A stretch of DNA of 64,000 bases from Dolomedes plantarius (taxonomy: Eukaryota > Arthropoda > Arachnida > Araneae > Dolomedidae). Of this stretch, positions 59,106 through 64,000 are shown one piece after another. The position numbers were made by a program, and so were the translations under genes. The stretch covers positions 191,570,539-191,634,538 of the forward strand of contig OU015492.1 of the NCBI GenBank assembly GCA_907164885.2, read 5' to 3'. Numbering within the stretch: position 1 is the stretch's first letter; every line of letters begins with the position of its first letter. The notes beneath the pieces are model-generated. The model was not told the DNA's origin, made no database searches, and saw nothing but the letters and a program-made list of their open reading frames with translations.

Positions 59106-59828
59106 TCCATGCTTCGCTGCGGAGTACATTAAAATTAAATACAACGGTCAGTTCATGATATTAATGTCAATATATATATATATATATATATACATATATA
59201 AATCGTACCGGATATTTTTATAGACAAAATAAGGTAGACGAAAATATTCAAATTAAATACAACGGTCAATTTATGCAATTAATTTGTATGTTTAATATCC
59301 ATAAAACATACTAATTTGAATTAAATTCTCAAGAACTTCCATCTCAATTAGTCAAGTGGTGAAGTTTTATCTTTTACCATATTTTAATATTTTTTGTCAA
59401 TTTATTTCGTTGTTATGCACGTGACGCAAAATTAATTTAAAGTATCACAAAAAGAAAAGAAACCACGTGATAAGCATTTAATAAATTGAATTCTAAAAAT
59501 TAATCTTTAAAAATTTACCAAAAATCAGAAAATGGAGGTAAAGATTCGAAACAGATTTCATTTTAAAGTAAATTTTATGATCTTTCTCGTGATATAAATT
59601 TTATAACCCTCAGTTTATTATTTTAAATGCAAACTTTAAAAAATGTTACAAAAACAGCTTAAAAATTTAATTTAAAAAATCTAAGAAATTTTTTCAAAAA
59701 TCTTTCTTAGTGCACCCCTACACTATAAGAAAAATCACTATGCAAAAATTCAGCCCTTTAGGTCCAGCAGTTTGGTCTGTGCGTTTTCTGTCAGTTAGTC
59801 AGTTACTTAACTGTTTTATATATATGGA
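59106..59828 (-). mobile_element. Non-autonomous Helitron, family H1, copy 4
   Basis: On the minus strand it begins 'TCCATATATATAAAACAGTT' and ends 'GGATATTCAGATAG', where the CTAG terminus has decayed to ATAG. The interior matches the other three copies, for example 'CACGTGACGCAAAATTAA' near 59419. A short (TA)n tract at 59170-59191 lies at the equivalent position. Confidence 0.75.
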
Positions 59829-60019
59829 CTTCTGCAACAAAGTATAATAGTTATCGTAACATTTCCTCAAATATTATTGAAGAGCATGTTATAACAGATT
59901 TTAAAGTTACATTTTGCTTAAAATTTACGTAAATTTAAATACCTTTGTAGCTAATGGATAAATGTTAAAACTTTCTTATAGGAATTTGCATTAATTTTCC
60001 ATGATAAGTACCGAATTAA

Positions 60020-60564
<545 letters not shown>

Positions 60565-60612
60565 TTAATATTTTTTTTTCTTTTTAATGCTTATAAACTG
60601 GATATTATGCAG

Positions 60613-60968
60613 GCTCGAGTCAAAGTTTCCGTGGAAGGTCACAAGAGCACAGCCACAATGGGTAAAACTTCCAAAAGATCAATATTCAATGTGTCCTCGG
60701 ATCTCTCTCTCGAACCCAATGATAAAAATCCTCCGGATTTTCTGCTGTCCCATGCGAGACATAACTATCTGTCGGGACTCCAAAAACTTTGGCGTCTGCG
60801 TTCGGCGCCAAGTTATCCGCTGCAACCCTACTCTGGGCTCTCGCTTTCGGCGCCGGACGAACGTACTTGGGAAACCGGATCTTCAGATCCGCCTTATTCG
60901 ACCGTCGGAGACTGTAGTGTGGTTCCACTGCACTGCACTGGGGTATTAAATGAAATCCGTTGTACAGG
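60613..60968 (+). CDS. Candidate internal exon of an unidentified host gene
   Basis: I recognise no family. The frame from 60607 is open for 121 codons and closes only at a TAA inside a splice-donor-like sequence: 'AGG' followed by GTAAGT at 60969. An acceptor-like 'TTATGCAG' ends at 60612, with a T-rich tract at 60569-60585. The segment is much richer in GC than its surroundings, and its third codon positions are mostly G or C. The implied 356-bp exon would encode a serine- and proline-rich segment including 'SDLSLEPNDKNPPDFLLS' and 'HNYLSGLQKLWRLRS'. A second frame (60587-60949) is also open. It could be a chance GC-rich stretch. Confidence 0.35.
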
Positions 60969-60972
60969 GTAA

Positions 60973-61470
60973 GTAACAGTTCTGGTCGTATTTACGTGTT
61001 AAAAGTGAGTCTGACCCGAAATACCTGCTTGATTTGTGTTGCTGACTGTGTTATTAGGAGATATGTGTCTGGCAGATGTAGAGGAACAACTTTTCGAAAA
61101 GTTATCAATGGGGCAGTAGTTGCTAGGAAAGGGGTACGCACGATCATCACTAGTAGTTTCGAGAATGCAATGTGAAGTTTAATTTTCTCGTAATTCTCAA
61201 TTTTTAATTAAAAATTTAAACAATATTTCCTTTAATTCTAGTTTGTGAAATTTATTCTTGAGTCTGAGAAGCACGTTTGATTTTTTTTAACTCAATGGTA
61301 CTCTTCGAGTGAAAAACTAAAATTCTTGTATTTACTATTTAAAACATTGAAACGATTAAGAATAGTAAATTATGTATAATTCTAAATGAGATTTTCTGAG
61401 AAGCTATATTTATGCTAAACAATATTTATATCATTACAGTTGTATTGTAATTATTCCCCCACTCTGTCTT

Positions 61471-61509
<39 letters not shown>

Positions 61510-63448
61510 TTAAGTAAGATCGTGCGTATGTACAATAACGTTTTTAACGTAAGGATATTTTATGCTTTAATATATATTGTATTACATGTTTTAGAAACTG
61601 AACGTAAAGCTTTAGCTTTTCTGCCAACTGCAGTATTTTTTCTACCTAATCTTTTGACACAGCAGAGTGTTACAATCATGTTTATAACAGGTTATCAAAT
61701 ACTTTTGACAAAAAAAATTAAGAACATGTATAAGTTGATATACACTTGAAGTGTTTTAAACATCTTTGACGTTTTTACTCTTGATCGTCCTATTTTAACT
61801 TCCTATAGAAGGAAACACTATCGTAAAACGAATTTGTGTTTATCGTAAAATGAATATATGTAATCTATACCTGTTGTACGATGCAGAAAATGCACTATAA
61901 TTTAGTCTCATATTTTCTATACCTCGCAATTCCGATATGATTGTGTTCTAGCGTTTGCTACCTTCTATTCATTAAATTTATTCATATTTGTATGAGAGAT
62001 AAAGCATAGAAAGGTTTCAGACAAAGCATGAAGTGTGATTACTACAAATATATCCAATCTAATGAATGCACTATGTACTTAATTAAATGTTACTGTAGAT
62101 ATCACTGCTATACATAAATATATTTTAATACCCACTTTTATTACACATTAAATTTTAAAGTGTGTTTTTAAATGAAGCTATTAAAAATACATCATACTAA
62201 TACTCTATCTATGCTGCATTACAAATGAAATGTATGACACAAGTAAACGGAAGTATACCTTTCTTACACCATCATCAAAATTTTAATCTTATTTATAAAA
62301 CGTTTTTCATAAAAATTCAGCAGAAAGACTTTCATAAGACAATTATTTGTAGTTAGTAAGTATACTTTTGGGAATATTACAGTTTTATAGTCACTTCCTT
62401 TATTAAAGATTGAGATGCCCATGGATATCGTAAAGCTAAGTTGCTTCTAATGGTTTTGAAGAAAATATCTTCAATACCGAAAATATCTGTTAGTATGATT
62501 AGAGAAAATGCCTACTCTAATCTTTTTCATTTACATTTGTTTCCTCTATCACAAAATGTATAAGAGTCGTATATCCGTAATTAAAGTTATTAGAATGAGC
62601 ACGTTTTCATCAATTATAGTCTAGCATTTATATGTACATGTTGACATATCTGTTATGCTTGCACATGCATAGATATAAAGAAACACATGAAAATCAAATC
62701 TATGTTTAGACTTTTAAAGCCTGACTAAAGGAAAAGTAGATATTTTGAATAATTAATCTAAAGTAAATGAATTAAATTCATTAATTAAAAGTGTATTATG
62801 CATAATTATTTTTCACTACGCAGTACTTTAGCTGATTATGGATTCTTAGATAAATAGTATAGTACCGTATTGTCTCAAAATTACCAAACAGCTATGTATT
62901 GGATTCCATGTCCAGAGACGGTTCAGTTCACGAGTAAAGCATTGGTGATTTCTGGTTAAGTGTAACTGATTATAAACTTGTGATCCCTGTCTGTTTATCA
63001 TCATGAAATGAAAGTTTAGAGTAACATTCAGAACCAAATAAATTAACTTAAAAGTAAAACAAGTATAATTTCCTATATATGTTATACAGAGAAATACAAA
63101 AGAACTTGGCTCAAAAAGCGTTGACAATTTTTAAATGAAGGATTCACAAATTTTAAATGAAATTGTCGGACTGATTGATTTTAAATGCAAATTCAAAACA
63201 GAAATACTCAAATGAATAAACTTCATGTACTTATTACATGTATTAGAAGAAATTATTAACAGGTACAACTAATTCAACTGTATATTTATCAGCATTGACT
63301 ATTTTTAATATTTTTTTGATTTAAAATAAAAATCCCATACTTACCGTTAGATCTTCCCCTATATTAAAAAAATATTTATTATTCGTTTAATTATTTTAAA
63401 TGTAAAAAAATATTGATTTAAAAAAAACAAAATTTTCTTTTTTTAACT

Positions 63449-63450
<2 letters not shown>
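60973..63450. other. AT-rich DNA, nothing recognised
   Basis: If 60613-60968 is an exon, this would be intron. A compound (TA)n(TG)n microsatellite lies at 61471-61510. The 71-, 85- and 93-codon frames at 60960, 61492 and 62846 lack motifs. Confidence 0.5.

Positions 63451-63508
<58 letters not shown>
63451..63508. repeat. (TA)n microsatellite
   Basis: A pure TA run of about 58 bp. Confidence 0.97.
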
Positions 63509-63511
<3 letters not shown>

Positions 63512-64000
63512 TATTATCCTATTCTCTTGTGGTTAATACGCAAATTTAAGTTTATTAATGTATTTGAGAAAATGTTTGTGCTTCAATCTGTTCTTTTAAA
63601 AAATATTTGTTTTTCATGAGAAGACTTAATTCCTTAGTACGAGTAAACTTATAAGTGAGAAAATGTGTTATACAGTAGCATACCTTACATTTTAAACGAG
63701 CACCTTTGGCAAATACCTTAGGCTTAGCCTTACGCTTATAAGTCAGGTAAAAACTGTCAAGTATCATACGTAATATCTGTATTCATATTGCAAACTTAAT
63801 GATAGTATGTAAAGATGTCTTTAACAAAAATTAATCACTCAACTGCATGGTTTGATTAAGTAGATTCCAGCTTTTAATGTAAGTCATGAGGCTATAACAC
63901 AGTTATATCCATCAAACTTTTCTATATGATATCAAAAATATACAGCTTACGGTAACAAGAGCTGTATCTTCAAGCTAGTGACAACACTTTGAAGCTACTT
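63509..64000. other. Nothing recognised
   Basis: AT-rich DNA with one featureless 70-codon minus-strand frame (63555-63767). Confidence 0.5.

Overview
The window looks like a eukaryotic, probably arthropod and perhaps chelicerate (spider-like), nuclear intergenic or intronic region. The DNA is very AT-rich and carries many (TA)n tracts. No long open reading frame belongs to a recognisable host gene. Almost everything interpretable is mobile-element debris of kinds common in arthropod genomes: a BEL/Pao LTR retrotransposon, a LINE with RNase H, tRNA-derived SINEs, Helitrons, Tc1/mariner, pogo/Tigger, hAT, piggyBac-like and PIF-like elements, and palindromic foldback elements. The species assignment is inference.

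Layout. 1-2.1 kb: a fragment of an unclassified repeat, a palindromic MITE and a short Helitron. 3.0-8.6 kb: a TTAA-flanked MITE, a degenerate pogo/Tigger element and a Tc1/mariner-group element. 8.8-11.5 kb: a SINE with target-site duplications (TSDs), two Helitrons of one family in divergent orientation, and a second SINE. 13.8-15.6 kb: a tandem array of about five units of 366-386 bp. 16.3-17.5 kb: another TTAA MITE split by an LTR-like insertion. 17.56-18.05 kb: a possible terminal host exon. 18.7-19.24 kb: a hAT fragment. 21.65-28.87 kb: a decayed BEL/Pao element with both LTRs, containing a MITE inside its reverse transcriptase. 29-33.3 kb: MITEs and a SINE that carries a nested MITE. 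33.7-35.5 kb: a diverged array of roughly 200-bp units, interrupted by an element bounded by inverted repeats and filled with 128-bp tandem units. 35.5-46.6 kb: pogo, unclassified repeat, piggyBac-like MITE, SINE fragments, a foldback element carrying a transposase N-terminus, and a Helitron. 46.6-50.5 kb: SINE, Tc1 end, 3'-truncated LINE and a Tc1/mariner-group transposase. 51.8-54.0 kb: a Tigger/Jerky-type remnant and a large foldback element. 57.7-60.6 kb: unclassified repeat, Helitron and a piggyBac-like MITE that is mostly (TA)n. 60.6-61.0 kb: a possible host exon ending at a consensus splice donor.

Nothing here works as a pathway. The useful content is the nesting order of the insertions, several chimeric or composite repeats, and two weak candidates for host exons. 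I did not find a convincing new biological system. The most unusual structures are the inverted-repeat-bounded satellite element (34.2-35.3 kb), the foldback element with the same reading frame in three repeat units (53.0-54.0 kb) and the LINE/Tc1 fusion (47.3-48.2 kb).
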